Part shown: in pieces, positions 17,287 through 25,208 of the stretch
How positions within the stretch are numbered: the first letter of the stretch is position 1
How the letters are laid out: every line of letters starts with the position of its first letter
Origin: an uncultured Psychrobacter sp.
GTDB taxonomy: Bacteria; Pseudomonadota; Gammaproteobacteria; Pseudomonadales; Moraxellaceae
Direction of reading: 5' to 3'
Assembly: GCF_947495825.1 (NCBI RefSeq)
Contig: NZ_CANMAH010000005.1
Location: forward strand, 62,001 to 126,000
DNA: 64,000 nucleotides
Translations under genes and position numbers: made by a program
The notes under the pieces: generated by a model
What the model saw: the letters and a program-made list of their open reading frames with translations, nothing else
What the model was told of the DNA's origin: nothing
Database searches by the model: none

Positions 17287-18156
17287 ATGCAAGTTCATTC
17301 TTTCTTACATAGCGACACTGAGACTTATACACACGTACTGGCTGACGTACAACAAAAGCTGTGCGCCATCATCGATCCTGTATTAGATTTTGATGCCAAA
17401 TCGGGCCACACCGCTACCAGCAGCGTCGATGAGGTCATCACGTTTGTCCGCGAGCAGGGCTGGGAGCTCGTGTATATTATCGAAACGCACGCCCACGCCG
17501 ATCATATATCAGCGGCCATTCATGTCAAAGAAATACTCGGCGGCCAGCTGGTCATGGGTCAACACATCACTGAAGTACAAAAAATATTTAAGCAAATTTT
17601 TAACTTCGATATGAGTTTTCGTACCGATGCCAGTCAGTTTGATATTTTGACGGACGACGGTGAGAGATTGGCTCTTGGTGACATTACCATCACAGCGATG
17701 TATGTGCCAGGTCATACGCGTGCAGATATGGCGTATGTCGCGGCCGATGCAGAAAAAACCGTGGTATTTGTTGGAGATACGTTGTTTGCCCCTGATGTGG
17801 GTACAGCGCGCTGCGATTTCCCAGGTGGCGATGCCAAAATGCTGTATCAGTCTATCCAAAAACTACTGGCGCTACCTGAGGATACCGTCATGTATTTGTG
17901 TCACGATTATCCGAGTCAAGGGCGTAAGCACTGCCCAACCACCACGGTCGCCGCGCAAAAGCTAGGCAATATCCATGTCAAAGATGGTATCAATCAGGCA
18001 GAGTTTGTGCAGATGCGCGAGCGCCGTGACGCCACGCTTGCAATGCCGCGCCTGATTATCCCGTCGGTACAGCTGAATATCGATGCCGGAAACTTTCCAG
18101 AACCAGAAGACAATGGTGTGCGTTATCTAAAAGTGCCGCTCAACGCCTTGGGGTAA
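17287..18156 (+). CDS. ETHE1/Blh-like MBL-fold persulfide dioxygenase
   Basis: A 289-residue metallo-beta-lactamase-fold protein. Metal ligands: His68, His70, Asp72 and His73 in THAHADH, His143 in PGHTRADM, Asp164 in VFVGDTLF and His206 in YLCHDY. The text around them (VGTARCDFPGGDAKMLYQSI) is typical of ETHE1-like persulfide dioxygenases and of the C-terminal half of Blh. These oxidise glutathione persulfide to sulfite in the cytosol. There is no fused rhodanese or DUF442 domain; two DUF442 proteins are encoded nearby on the other strand. It is divergent from bigR and 95 bp upstream of trxC. Confidence 0.9.
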   Translation: MQVHSFLHSDTETYTHVLADVQQKLCAIIDPVLDFDAKSGHTATSSVDEVITFVREQGWELVYIIETHAHADHISAAIHVKEILGGQLVMGQHITEVQKIFKQIFNFDMSFRTDASQFDILTDDGERLALGDITITAMYVPGHTRADMAYVAADAEKTVVFVGDTLFAPDVGTARCDFPGGDAKMLYQSIQKLLALPEDTVMYLCHDYPSQGRKHCPTTTVAAQKLGNIHVKDGINQAEFVQMRERRDATLAMPRLIIPSVQLNIDAGNFPEPEDNGVRYLKVPLNALG

Positions 18157-18251
18157 TGGGTTAATCGGTGAATATAAAGTTATGCTATATTAAATAAACA
18201 AATAGCCCTTTAATAACAATAAAAGATAATAGCTAAAAAAGGAGTCTGACA

Positions 18252-18689
18252 ATGACTGAACAATACTCTCATCTGGTCTGTCCGCACTGCCAAGCGACCA
18301 ACCGCGTACCAGCCGCTAAGCTAAATGCGGCGCCAAACTGCGGGAAATGTAGCCAGCCATTATTGACTGCTAGCCCGCATGAGCTGAACGCGCAAACAGC
18401 CAACAAAGTCATTCAAAAAAACGACGTATTGACCATTGTGGATTTTTGGGCGAGCTGGTGTCAGCCTTGCATTATGATGGCACCGCAGTTTAAAGCCGCT
18501 GCCAGTCAGCTGCCGCAAGTGGTCTTCGCCAAAGTCCAAACGGACAAATACGAGCAAGCCGCCGCGCCTTATAATATTCGCAGCTTGCCGACGATGGTAG
18601 CGTTTAGAGGCGGCAAAGAGATCGCGCGGCAGTCAGGCGCGCTGCCAACTCAGCAAATCGTCCAGTGGGTACAAAGCCTGCAAACATAA
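18252..18689 (+). CDS. trxC: Thioredoxin 2 (TrxC)
   Basis: A 145-residue thioredoxin with the N-terminal zinc-binding pairs C10-PH-C13 and C30-GK-C33 that define TrxC, then the thioredoxin fold with the active site W-C70-Q-P-C73. Most thioredoxins have WCGPC; the Gln in the first variable position may shift redox potential or specificity. A good AAAGGAG precedes the ATG, and a strong terminator follows. Being next to the persulfide dioxygenase gene, it could reduce persulfides or polysulfides (inference); in E. coli trxC belongs to the OxyR regulon. Confidence 0.93.
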   Translation: MTEQYSHLVCPHCQATNRVPAAKLNAAPNCGKCSQPLLTASPHELNAQTANKVIQKNDVLTIVDFWASWCQPCIMMAPQFKAAASQLPQVVFAKVQTDKYEQAAAPYNIRSLPTMVAFRGGKEIARQSGALPTQQIVQWVQSLQT

Positions 18690-18720
18690 CTACTGGACCA
18701 GATTTATGGTATAAACTAGA

Positions 18721-18754
18721 AAAGCCAATACGTCGATGGCGTATTGGCTTTTTT
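18721..18754 (+). terminator. Intrinsic terminator of trxC
   Basis: AAAGCCAATACG (18721-18732) pairs with CGTATTGGCTTT across a 7-base loop and is followed by T residues. Confidence 0.92.
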
Positions 18755-18803
18755 ATTCTGGAGTAATAAACGAAATAATATGGTCGATATTATAATCGCT
18801 TAT

Positions 18804-19205
18804 TTATTCGCCATAAATTTTTATGCCATTAGCAAAGCTACAGCGCTGAATACGAGCAGATTGGACTATCGCATCACGTTCGCCGTAGAGCCGTGAAAGT
18901 TTTGCATCGCGTGCTTTGGTATTGTTGCTTTTGCCCACGCCAAAGCTAATATTGGGTGAGATGCCCCAGCGTCCAGCAGAGACGCCGACTCCTACGCCAG
19001 AAGTGGACAATGATGAGTGTTGACTGCGAGCTGATTCGACATAACGGTTTACGCGGTTGTACTCTTGGCTGAGCGCTTGACAGTCATAGTTTTGGTACGT
19101 GCTTGGTGGCACGTATTGCGGGGTGATATTGCCAGTCGAAGCGCAGCCTGCAAGAGCAAAAACGCCAACTGTGGCCAGTAGTGTCGCGGCAGAGAAAGTT
19201 TTCAT
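18804..19205 (-). CDS. Small putative lipoprotein of unknown function
   Basis: A 133-residue protein with a signal peptide and lipobox FALAGC (Cys20). The mature part has a Tyr/Gln-rich start, a helical EYNRVNRYVESARSQHS segment, a Gly/Val-rich GVGVGVSAG stretch that resembles a glycine-zipper or beta strand, and a basic helical C-terminus. I do not recognise a characterised family. GGAG lies 5 bases before the ATG. It stands alone, converging with trxC. An envelope-associated role is all the sequence supports. Confidence 0.75.
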   Translation of the reverse strand: MKTFSAATLLATVGVFALAGCASTGNITPQYVPPSTYQNYDCQALSQEYNRVNRYVESARSQHSSLSTSGVGVGVSAGRWGISPNISFGVGKSNNTKARDAKLSRLYGERDAIVQSARIQRCSFANGIKIYGE

Positions 19206-19410
19206 AATAGCTCCATAAGGCTAAGTGATTGTATTTAAGATAGCAAAAAACCACAGATTAAGATATTGAAAAATATATCATTTCTTAAATATTCAATCTG
19301 CTTAAACATAGTCGTTCCACTGCAAAATAAACATGAGGCGTCGGCTATAAATCTTGTATAGCTTATATCAAGCTATGCCTCGTAATCTCTCATTATAATT
19401 GAGTCACTTA

Positions 19411-19770
19411 CTAAAATAAGTTTGCAGGCTTGGCAAAAGCAAGTATTACGATACCTGTATAAGCAATCGCAGAGATCAAAATCCCTGTCTTTCTTTGGCC
19501 AGGCGTGGCGTGGTTATGAAAGGCTTTTACGCTGGCACTAATGGCGGCGACTAGCAAAATGACTTTGGCAAATACCCACTGTACTGGAGCGTTTGCGCTT
19601 ATTAGCTGCATCAGCATAATGGCACCTGAGCCGATGACGAGAGCATAGATGATATGCGTGGCTATCTTCACCGCCTTCGGTGCGCGTCTATTGGCACTCA
19701 ATACCAGATAGCTTTGATATAAAAACAGTCCAATGGTTAGGACAGCCATCAGCATATGTAAATGTTTCAT
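19411..19770 (-). CDS. SirB2-family inner-membrane protein
   Basis: A 119-residue protein with four hydrophobic helices (about 1-24, 36-60, 63-83, 94-115) and the MKHLHMLMAVLTIGLFLYQS start of the SirB2 family. Enterobacterial SirB was named as an invasion regulator, but the molecular function of SirB2 is unknown. No operon partner is apparent; BolA is encoded upstream on the same strand with a 146-bp gap. Confidence 0.82.
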   Translation of the reverse strand: MKHLHMLMAVLTIGLFLYQSYLVLSANRRAPKAVKIATHIIYALVIGSGAIMLMQLISANAPVQWVFAKVILLVAAISASVKAFHNHATPGQRKTGILISAIAYTGIVILAFAKPANLF

Positions 19771-19916
19771 TGAGTATTATCCCTTTAAAGTAATCTAATC
19801 ATGCAGCGATGCAGGCAACACGTCAATATAGCGTGCAAGCATGTTTAACGGTCACTTTGATCGTCATGTAATATGGTATCGGTTTTACATTACACCCTTT
19901 ATATAAATAAAATGAC

Positions 19917-20237
19917 TTAGGTGTTTTGACCAGCGCACAAGGGGCTGTCTGGGCTTTGACCTTGCCACTCTGTTGGTGTGTAGGCATGAATAGCCAATGC
20001 ATGTACCGAGCCGCCTTGAGAAGTGAGTAGGGGAGCGACTAGTCCATAAACCAGTTGATGACGAGCGACCAAACGCTTGCCCTCAAAGGCATCGCTTACG
20101 ATAGTGAGTTTAAAGTGGCTTTCTTTACCATCAAAGTAGCCTGCATGATTCATCGATTCGTTAATCAGCTCAATATGCTGCGGTTGTAATGATTGTAGCT
20201 CAGTATGTAGCGCATCAGCGGTAGGTGTGGTACTCAT
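19917..20237 (-). CDS. BolA-family protein
   Basis: A 106-residue cytosolic protein with the BolA fold: HIELINESMNHAGYFDGKESHFKLTIVSDAFEGKRLVARHQLVYG contains the conserved SHF segment, the F-x-GK-x-x-x-x-RH-x-x-VY motif and the conserved His in RH. A C-terminal HALAIHAYTPTEW completes it. BolA proteins work with monothiol glutaredoxins in Fe-S cluster handling and affect stress morphology. Whether this is BolA proper or an IbaG-like paralogue cannot be settled without comparing the genome's other copies; length and the HAYTPTEW end favour BolA. Confidence 0.88.
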   Translation of the reverse strand: MSTTPTADALHTELQSLQPQHIELINESMNHAGYFDGKESHFKLTIVSDAFEGKRLVARHQLVYGLVAPLLTSQGGSVHALAIHAYTPTEWQGQSPDSPLCAGQNT

Positions 20238-20370
20238 AGCAGTCCTTTTTTATATCGTGTCAACGTCTGTTACGTGTTAGCGCCTTTTGGCGATTTGTTA
20301 CCACTATTATAGCAGACACTACTAATGATACTTTGGCATTCAATAGACGTTAATCTTGTAACAACAGCAG

Positions 20371-20410
20371 TAAAAAAGCAGAATACAAACTATAGTCTGT
20401 ACTCTGCTTT
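20371..20410 (-). terminator. Intrinsic terminator of the M48 protease gene
   Basis: On the minus strand an 18-bp hairpin (two G-U pairs; AAAGCAGAGTACAGACTA with its complement) ends in a run of T just after the M48 stop codon. Confidence 0.85.
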
Positions 20411-20438
20411 ATAGCCAATCTGAACTGGCGTGAGTGAA

Positions 20439-21251
20439 TTAACGGCGTGATTGTTGATAGAGCGGCATGACTTTAGGCATTAATGATTGCAGCTGCGCAA
20501 TACGGTTGCTGCTGGTTGGGTGAGTGCTCAAAAACTGCGGCGGCTCGCCTTGGCTGGCGCGTTGCATTTTTTGCCATAAGGTAATCGCAGCTTGTGGGTT
20601 ATAGCCTGCGCGTGCCATTAGCTCAAGACCGATTTGGTCGGCTTCTGCTTCTTGAGTACGGCTATGCGGACGACTCAAACCTAGGTCACCTGCAACGTTT
20701 GCTAATTGCGCTTGACCTTGCGATAGACCAAAGATGCTCGCGGCGACACCGATGCCAGTTTGAGTTGCGTACTCACGTGAGAGGCGCTCACGAGAATGTT
20801 CACGAAGAGCGTGAGACATCTCATGACCCATAATCGCGGCGATCTCATCATCCGTCAGGTTCAGGCGGTCGATGATGCCTGAATAAAACATGATTTTACC
20901 GCCCGGCATAACAAAAGCATTCAATTGATCTGATTTAATGGTATGCACTTCCCATTGCCACTTTGCGGCATCTGGACGATATGTGCCAACTTGTCCGATC
21001 AAACGGTTAGAGATGTTTTTTAGACGATTGAGTTGTGCCTGATTAGTGTCAAGCAGACCACGCTTGCGAGCTTCTTGCAAGTTCTTATTATAACTTTGGG
21101 CTGACAATTGCTGTACCTGTTCACTAGAAACCAATAATAACTGTTGACGATCAACACCAACGGCACCGCTATTGGTTGTGCTAGTACAACCTGTTAGAGC
21201 AAGTGCCGACAACGAAGCTGCCATCACCGTAGTAGTAAGCATCTTTTTCAT
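20439..21251 (-). CDS. M48-family metallopeptidase lipoprotein (LoiP/YcaL-like)
   Basis: A 270-residue envelope protease. The signal peptide ends in a lipobox LALTGC, and the zinc site is HEMSH in AAIMGHEMSHALREHSRE, with a downstream EAEADQIGLELMARAGYNPQAA supplying the third ligand. STHPTSSNRIAQL closes the domain, as in LoiP/YcaL quality-control proteases of the outer membrane. ATG 21251 was chosen because AGGA lies 8 bases upstream; an ATG five codons earlier lacks a ribosome binding site and precedes an odd RIFI. It is monocistronic. Confidence 0.88.
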   Translation of the reverse strand: MKKMLTTTVMAASLSALALTGCTSTTNSGAVGVDRQQLLLVSSEQVQQLSAQSYNKNLQEARKRGLLDTNQAQLNRLKNISNRLIGQVGTYRPDAAKWQWEVHTIKSDQLNAFVMPGGKIMFYSGIIDRLNLTDDEIAAIMGHEMSHALREHSRERLSREYATQTGIGVAASIFGLSQGQAQLANVAGDLGLSRPHSRTQEAEADQIGLELMARAGYNPQAAITLWQKMQRASQGEPPQFLSTHPTSSNRIAQLQSLMPKVMPLYQQSRR

Positions 21252-21689
21252 GATAAATATCCTCATTATAAATAGTAGAAAAAATTGAACAAAGACAACA
21301 TAGTGGATAGACAGATAAGCTGTTGGTTAAATTTTCTTATCGCTTGCCAATCTGCATACCTAATAAAATTTTACCCGAACTTTTGTTAAACATAAGTATA
21401 ATAATGTTATTGATGAAAAACAAAGGTAGGAAAAGTAACAAAACAACGTATCCTTGTAAGTAAAAAGATGGTGCGAGATAGAAATATTATTTTATTGCCT
21501 TGCGTTATAAATGAATAATATTGCTTACTAAATTAATAGCTTATGCTGATGCTTAGTCAGACTTAAGACCAAATCTAGCGTTTTTAGCAATAAATTTGAA
21601 AAAAGGCATTGACAGTCCCAGAATATTTGCTAAAATAGCCAGCCTATCGAGACGTAGTCGTTATCAATAACACTGCGATTTGATATTTA
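21252..21689. other. Intergenic region: M48 promoter side and tRNA-Gly promoter
   Basis: A 438-bp AT-rich gap with no credible gene. The right end contains the tRNA promoter described separately; the left end holds the start-side signals of the M48 protease gene. Confidence 0.6.
21609..21636 (+). promoter_or_regulatory. Sigma-70-type promoter of tRNA-Gly
   Basis: A perfect -35 TTGACA (21609-21614) and -10 TAAAAT (21631-21636) with a 16-bp spacer, about 53 bp upstream of the mature tRNA 5' end. Confidence 0.85.
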
Positions 21690-21764
21690 GCGGGATTAGC
21701 TCAGTGGTAGAGCATAACCTTGCCAAGGTTGGGGTCGAGAGTTCGAATCTCTTATCCCGCTCCA
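21690..21764 (+). tRNA. tRNA-Gly(GCC)
   Basis: A complete 75-nt cloverleaf: acceptor GCGGGAT/ATCCCGC, D-stem GCTC/GAGC, anticodon loop TTGCCAA (anticodon GCC), T-arm GAGAG-TTCGAAT-CTCTT, discriminator T and an encoded CCA. It reads GGC and GGT glycine codons. It has its own promoter and a terminator, so it is a single-gene unit. Confidence 0.98.
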
Positions 21765-21787
21765 AATATGGCTCTTTAAGAGTACTA

Positions 21788-21818
21788 AAGCCTCACTTTA
21801 TAGTGAGGCTTTTTTTAT
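21788..21818 (+). terminator. Intrinsic terminator of tRNA-Gly
   Basis: AAGCCTCAC-TTTATA-GTGAGGCTT followed by TTTTT. Confidence 0.92.
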
Positions 21819-21994
21819 GGGTGAAATTTCCCGCCTCTCTTTATCAGTACCTGTTTATTTATCAGCGCCTATCTGTCAGCGTACACTCAAAAAGTGATTA
21901 CAAAATACGGATGAATTGAAATACTTATTTTAGAGTAAGCGCGCATACTAAGTAAGGACTAAGACATGATAAATAACAATTATAAGGAATAAGT

Positions 21995-22786
21995 ATGCAA
22001 GACTTTCAACCTAAAGCATTTGACCAGTTGTTTGATCTCACCGGTAAGATGGCTATTGTAACTGGCGGTGCCAACGGTATTGGCAAAGCAACCGCAATGC
22101 GTTTAGCAGAGGCGGGCGCTAATATCGCTATTGCTGATTTAAAATTAGAAGATGCTAAAGCTGCGGTCAGAGACATCGAAAAATACGGTGTCAAAGCTCT
22201 AGCAGTTGAGTGTAATATTTTAAAAGATGAAGATCTAGTCAGTATGGTAGAAAAGGTGGTTGCTGAGTTTGGCACTATTAATGTACTAATTAATAATGCT
22301 GGTGGCGGTGGGGGCGGTAAAGAAGACCCTGCCAAGATATCAGTTGACGATATTCGCCGTGATTTTGAATTAAATGTTTTTAGTGGCTGGCGCTTATGTC
22401 AGTTGTGCGTGCCATATATGAAAGAGTCAGGTTATGGCTCTATTGTGTTCACCACTTCTATGTCGAGTATCAATAAAAGTCCAAATATGAGTGGTTATGC
22501 AGGATCAAAAGCCGCAGTCAACCATATGATAGCCAACCTAGCTCATGACTTCGGCCCAGAAGTACGTATCAATGCAGTTGGCCCTGGCGCGACGCGCACG
22601 GCTGCGTTAGAGAGTGTATTGACACCTGAGATTGAAGAGAAGATGCTAGCACATACGCCTATTAAGCGTTTGGGCGAAGCCGAGGATATCGCTGGCGCTA
22701 TGCTATATTTTGCCGCGCCTATATCTGAGTGGGTGAGTGGTCAGACACTGTTTGTAAATGGCGGCGGTGTGCAAACCTTGGATTAA
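21995..22786 (+). CDS. SDR-family oxidoreductase (7-alpha-hydroxysteroid dehydrogenase-like)
   Basis: A 263-residue classical SDR: NAD(P)-binding VTGGANGIGKATA (about 23-35), NNAG followed by an unusual run of glycines, catalytic Ser in FTTSMSSINKSPN and YAGSK as the Tyr-Lys pair. D53 after strand 2 (IADLK) suggests NAD preference. The sequence resembles hydroxysteroid or glucose dehydrogenase-like SDRs, but the substrate is not predictable. It has its own Shine-Dalgarno and a terminator. Genes opposite it encode an amidohydrolase and a second SDR, so it may belong to a small catabolic patch (inference). Confidence 0.88.
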   Translation: MQDFQPKAFDQLFDLTGKMAIVTGGANGIGKATAMRLAEAGANIAIADLKLEDAKAAVRDIEKYGVKALAVECNILKDEDLVSMVEKVVAEFGTINVLINNAGGGGGGKEDPAKISVDDIRRDFELNVFSGWRLCQLCVPYMKESGYGSIVFTTSMSSINKSPNMSGYAGSKAAVNHMIANLAHDFGPEVRINAVGPGATRTAALESVLTPEIEEKMLAHTPIKRLGEAEDIAGAMLYFAAPISEWVSGQTLFVNGGGVQTLD

Positions 22787-22826
22787 TATTAACGCTATAA
22801 AAGCATTGAAATCAAAGTACTAAAAT

Positions 22827-22866
22827 AAAAGCATCATCTGACATCGCGTTAGATGATGCTTTTTTA
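22827..22866 (+). terminator. Intrinsic terminator of the SDR gene
   Basis: AAAAGCATCATCT pairs with AGATGATGCTTTT across an 11-base loop, then T residues. Confidence 0.9.
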
Positions 22867-22931
22867 TTCTAATGTTAATACGTTATGGTAGCAATTTACG
22901 TGTTTTCATCAGTGCAAAGGCTCAAGCGAGT

Positions 22932-24188
22932 TTATTCAAAGCAAATATGAGCCGCTTCATTACAAAAAGTCTGCTTACCGTTTTTAAAGCCTGCTAGCGC
23001 TTGTGCATTGATACGAATAGCCTCTACCGCGTTTTTAGCTTCTAATATGACTAAAGTTGCTGGTGCGCCAACGGTGATATTGCTCTTAGTCGCTAGTAAT
23101 TTAGCAGCATTTTTCGTGATCATATCAAAGGTATCGGTAAGCTCATCATCCGTAGATAGTTGTGCGATATTGGCATACATGTTGGCCATTCTAATTAATG
23201 ACGCATCACCATAAGGTGTAAAGGCGTTCAAAATATTATTGCTAGAGATTGTTGTATTAAGTCCCAACGCTGCAAATTGATTTGCATTGACTGTGCCTCT
23301 AGGTATCAGGGCTTCATAGTTGCTACCGTTGATATAGATATCGGTAGCTGGCAGTACAATCAAGGTGATGTCTGCTTGCTTGAGCAATCCTGCCATCTCA
23401 CCGCGCTTCATTTTATCCATAGCTGACAGTTTGGTAACGTGACCGATAGAGACGCGGCCTTGATAGCCACGCTTAATAGTCTCTTCTACTACTTTTGGAA
23501 TGCTTGAACCTTGTGGATCTAAATCAAAATCCAAATGAAAGTCGACATCGACATCAAACTGCTCAGCGATATCGAATATCATCTCGATATGCTGGTCTGG
23601 ATTTTCATCCTTATACGGGCAACCGCCTATTAAATCAGCGCCTTGCTCAAGTGCTTGCTGCAACAGCTCATGAGTTTTGGGTTTGGTAGTGAGACCCGAC
23701 TGAGCAAAGGCGCATATCTCTATATTGATGACAAAAGCGTACCTATCTTGCGCTCTTTTTATCGCCTCAAAGCTACGTAATTCTGTCTTCTCATCAGTCT
23801 CTACAAAGGTACGTAGACCTACTGTGCCTTTTTTTATTGCCATCTCAATGACTCTTGAGGCGCGCTCAAATACGTCTTGTTCGGTAAAATCTTCTTTAGC
23901 TTTACCTGTCTCTTCAACCGCCTCCTTAAGTGTACCTTCTTGTACGCTACACCTATCTAAAATGCAGGCTTTATCAAGATGAATATGACTTTCAAAAAAC
24001 CCTGAGCATACAAAGTTGTCTTTAGCATCGTAAACGTTTTTGGAAGTTTTAGACTTTTTGTCCGATTCGTTATCAGTGATATCATCTTTGATAACGTCTA
24101 TACTAGCAATATGTCCATCTTTTATGTGAATATCGACAGGATACTGATAATCCATTAGTCTGGCATTTTTTATTGTTAAATCGGTCAC
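22932..24188 (-). CDS. Cytosine-deaminase-like amidohydrolase with altered metal site
   Basis: A 418-residue amidohydrolase of the CodA-like branch. Metal and active-site positions visible: H68-I-H70 in ESHIHLDKA, His218 in VDFHLDFD, and His250 in IGHVTKLSAM. At the place where CodA-type enzymes have the catalytic, metal-binding Asp before a '(D/N)xxxPxG' loop, this protein has Asn317 (SSNNILNAFTPYGD). Deaminase activity is thus doubtful or altered. The start is GTG, with AGGA 8 bases upstream. Its neighbours are SDR and MBL proteins. The substrate is unknown; a deaminase, a lactam hydrolase or an inactive binding protein are all possible. Confidence 0.82.
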   Translation of the reverse strand: MTDLTIKNARLMDYQYPVDIHIKDGHIASIDVIKDDITDNESDKKSKTSKNVYDAKDNFVCSGFFESHIHLDKACILDRCSVQEGTLKEAVEETGKAKEDFTEQDVFERASRVIEMAIKKGTVGLRTFVETDEKTELRSFEAIKRAQDRYAFVINIEICAFAQSGLTTKPKTHELLQQALEQGADLIGGCPYKDENPDQHIEMIFDIAEQFDVDVDFHLDFDLDPQGSSIPKVVEETIKRGYQGRVSIGHVTKLSAMDKMKRGEMAGLLKQADITLIVLPATDIYINGSNYEALIPRGTVNANQFAALGLNTTISSNNILNAFTPYGDASLIRMANMYANIAQLSTDDELTDTFDMITKNAAKLLATKSNITVGAPATLVILEAKNAVEAIRINAQALAGFKNGKQTFCNEAAHICFE

Positions 24189-24351
24189 TGTTATTATCCT
24201 ATTTTAAGTAGTATTCGCTTATTGTTCTTTGCAAGACTGTCTTGACGATTTAATAGAATAGAGTATTGAAAAGACATCCACTATCCGTTGTTGTTTTTTT
24301 TAAGTGGGAGTTATGTAGACGTGATAGGGCAAGGTAGATTATTTTGCACAA

Positions 24352-24380
24352 AAAAGCCAAGCAATGTGCTCGGCTTTTCT
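24352..24380 (-). terminator. Intrinsic terminator of the MBL-SDR pair
   Basis: On the minus strand AAAGCCGAGCA pairs with TGCTTGGCTTT (one G-U) with a CAT loop and a T-run, just after the SDR stop codon. Confidence 0.85.
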
Positions 24381-24404
24381 TATCGTACTTGACTAGTAAA
24401 TGAC

Positions 24405-25208
24405 TTATTTTTTCATAGATAGGGCTACAGTCTTATTACCTATCCAATTCACCCATTTCACTGGGAAAAAACGCAGCTGTAATCTTATTAAGTTTGCCAT
24501 TACGCCTGGCACTACTAAAAATTCGCGATTTTCTACGCCTTTTAGCATGGATTTAACCGCGCCTTCAATTTTGAGCTCTCCTGCTAGTTTTTTCATACCG
24601 ACGCCAGCTTGCGACATAACGCCGACCTCAGACTGGGTAAGCGGTGTATCTATGGGCGGCGGCGCGAATACGGTGATATCGATACCCAATGGCTTCCATT
24701 CAAAGCTTAGCGACTGCATCATGCCCCAAATGGCAAACTTTGACGCGCTATAAGAGCTGTAGCCATAACTACCAGTGAAGGATGACATGGAAGCGGTAAC
24801 CATGACTTGCTTGCCACGTGACAAAAACGGACGCACGGCAGCCAGTACGTTGCGCGTACCAAATAGATTGATATTCATCACTCGCTCAAACTGCTCTTGG
24901 CTCATATCATCAAAAGTCCAAGGCCCTGTAATCCCAACAAAATGCATTAAAATGTCTGGCGATAAGCTTTCGGCAGCCGTAGCGATTTGCTGAGTGGTCA
25001 TATCCGCATCGGTCACATCCAACTGATAGGTTGCAATTGAAGCGTCATTTTTATTCATAGCTTGCAAGCTTGATAGCACCTCATCAAGAGGTTGTACGTC
25101 AAACAATACTAAGTTGGAATCTTGCTTGATGAGCTGTCTAGCAGTCTCAAGACCAATACCAGAGGCTGCGCCAGTGATATAAACCGTCTTATTGGTAAAA
25201 TAACTCAT
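24405..25208 (-). CDS. SDR-family oxidoreductase coupled to an MBL-fold protein
   Basis: A 267-residue SDR: cofactor loop ITGAASGIGLETA (about 11-23), catalytic Ser in TASMSSFTGSYGYSS and the YSASK Tyr-Lys pair. The C-terminal part (LRLQFRFFPVKWVNWIG-like) is hydrophobic and basic, as in SDRs acting on lipids or steroids and loosely bound to membranes. Its ATG shares one base with the TAA of the upstream MBL gene (TAATG), showing translational coupling. The two proteins therefore probably act in one pathway; the substrate is unknown. Confidence 0.87.
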   Translation of the reverse strand: MSYFTNKTVYITGAASGIGLETARQLIKQDSNLVLFDVQPLDEVLSSLQAMNKNDASIATYQLDVTDADMTTQQIATAAESLSPDILMHFVGITGPWTFDDMSQEQFERVMNINLFGTRNVLAAVRPFLSRGKQVMVTASMSSFTGSYGYSSYSASKFAIWGMMQSLSFEWKPLGIDITVFAPPPIDTPLTQSEVGVMSQAGVGMKKLAGELKIEGAVKSMLKGVENREFLVVPGVMANLIRLQLRFFPVKWVNWIGNKTVALSMKK

